A DNA stretch of 64,000 bases from CAVTSA01 sp963790575 (GTDB lineage Bacteria > Chloroflexota > Dormibacteria > Dormibacterales > Dormibacteraceae), in the NCBI GenBank assembly GCA_963790575.1, contig CAWBPD010000012.1, positions 124,001-188,000 on the forward strand. The letters run 5' to 3'. A model generated the notes under the pieces. That model searched no databases and was not told the DNA's origin. It saw only the letters and a list, made by a program, of their open reading frames with translations. Of the stretch, positions 63,817-64,000 are shown one piece after another. Position 1 is the first letter of the stretch; each line of letters begins with the position of its first letter. The position numbers and the translations under genes are program-made.

Positions 63817-64000
63817 ATGTCGTTTGACCTCGCAGGGGAGGGACGGGCGAGCGGCTCGCTGTCCCCTTCGGAAGAAGCGCAACTGGTCGCTCGGGCGAAA
63901 GAGGACCCCATCGCGTTCGGGGAACTTTATGAGTTGCATTTCCAGAGGATGTATCGGTTCGTGTATTCCAGGGTTCAGGATCGGGCGGTAGCTGAGGATG
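63817..64000 (+). CDS. ECF-type RNA polymerase sigma factor, 3'-truncated by window edge
   Basis: The visible 61 residues match the start of an ECF sigma factor: a variable N-terminal leader, then SPSEEAQLVARAKEDPIAFGELYELHFQRMYRFVYSRVQDRAVAED, the region 2.1-2.2 pattern of sigma-70 family proteins. Region 2.4 and region 4 lie beyond the window. ATG at 63817 follows GGGGCTGGACC rather than a clear Shine-Dalgarno. Upstream (63618-63816) a short frame 63717-63827 overlaps the start by 11 nt and may be a leader or shadow. An anti-sigma gene may follow outside the window. Confidence 0.8.
   Translation, partial: MSFDLAGEGRASGSLSPSEEAQLVARAKEDPIAFGELYELHFQRMYRFVYSRVQDRAVAED

Noticed and set aside
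63717..63827. 36-residue frame overlapping the sigma factor start
   Set aside because: No ribosome-binding site or recognisable feature; could be a leader peptide but cannot be supported.

Overview
The window is about 64 kb of very GC-rich, densely packed bacterial chromosome. Short gene overlaps (ATGA, GTGA, TGATG) are common, and GTG or TTG starts are frequent. I saw no rRNA, tRNA, phage, transposase or CRISPR array. The gene set (two luciferase-like oxidoreductases of the F420-using type, a UdgX-type uracil-DNA glycosylase, class 1B PyrD/PyrK, PyrR, many SRPBCC proteins, GH51 and GH127 arabinosidases) suggests a free-living, probably soil-type, high-GC bacterium such as Chloroflexota, Dormibacterota or deep Actinomycetota. 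The lineage is an inference and not certain.

Layout. 1-23 kb is mixed metabolism: YceI, a glycosidase-like protein, a carbamoyltransferase paralogue, UdgX, two oligopeptide-ABC ATPases behind a frameshifted glycerate kinase, YajQ, HisA, acyl-CoA ligase, an ArsR/SRPBCC cluster, MFS, AKR, Gfo/Idh/MocA and nitroreductase. 23-30.8 kb is a pyrimidine operon reading leftward, pyrB-pyrR-carAB-pyrK-pyrD. Its glutamine-dependent carbamoyl-phosphate synthase is one fused CarA-CarB chain, and a PyrR-type RNA loop sits just upstream of pyrB. 31-40 kb holds an ABC exporter with a frameshifted ATPase, PxpA, a polysaccharide deacetylase, MFS, TetR, membrane proteins and a ChrB-like/COG4280 pair. 40-46 kb has arabinoside hydrolases around a ketopantoate-reductase-like/oxalyl-CoA-synthetase-like pair. 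47.8-52.3 kb is a complete branched-chain amino acid ABC transporter (livJGFHM order). 52.7-62.9 kb is a leftward purine operon, purB-purC-purS-purQ-purL-purF-purM-purN-purH; purD, purE and purK are not here. The window ends in a GNAT acetyltransferase and the start of an ECF sigma factor.

The most unusual signal is not a gene. Eleven gene junctions carry two or three copies of a palindrome of roughly 18-22 bp. The core differs between loci (GCCGGC, GTATAC, GTGCAC, CACGTG or GTCGAC), yet the centre-to-centre distance is exactly 42 bp in 12 of 13 intervals, about four helical turns. I could not connect these to any family I know. A second, different element is a 34-bp hairpin with a conserved 12-nt loop. 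It lies inside coding sequence: in frame within carAB, and forming the 3' tails of purN and an acyl-CoA ligase, much like the protein-coding palindromic elements known from Rickettsia.

Two genes (glycerate kinase, ABC ATPase) carry single-base frameshifts that could be real decay or assembly error.
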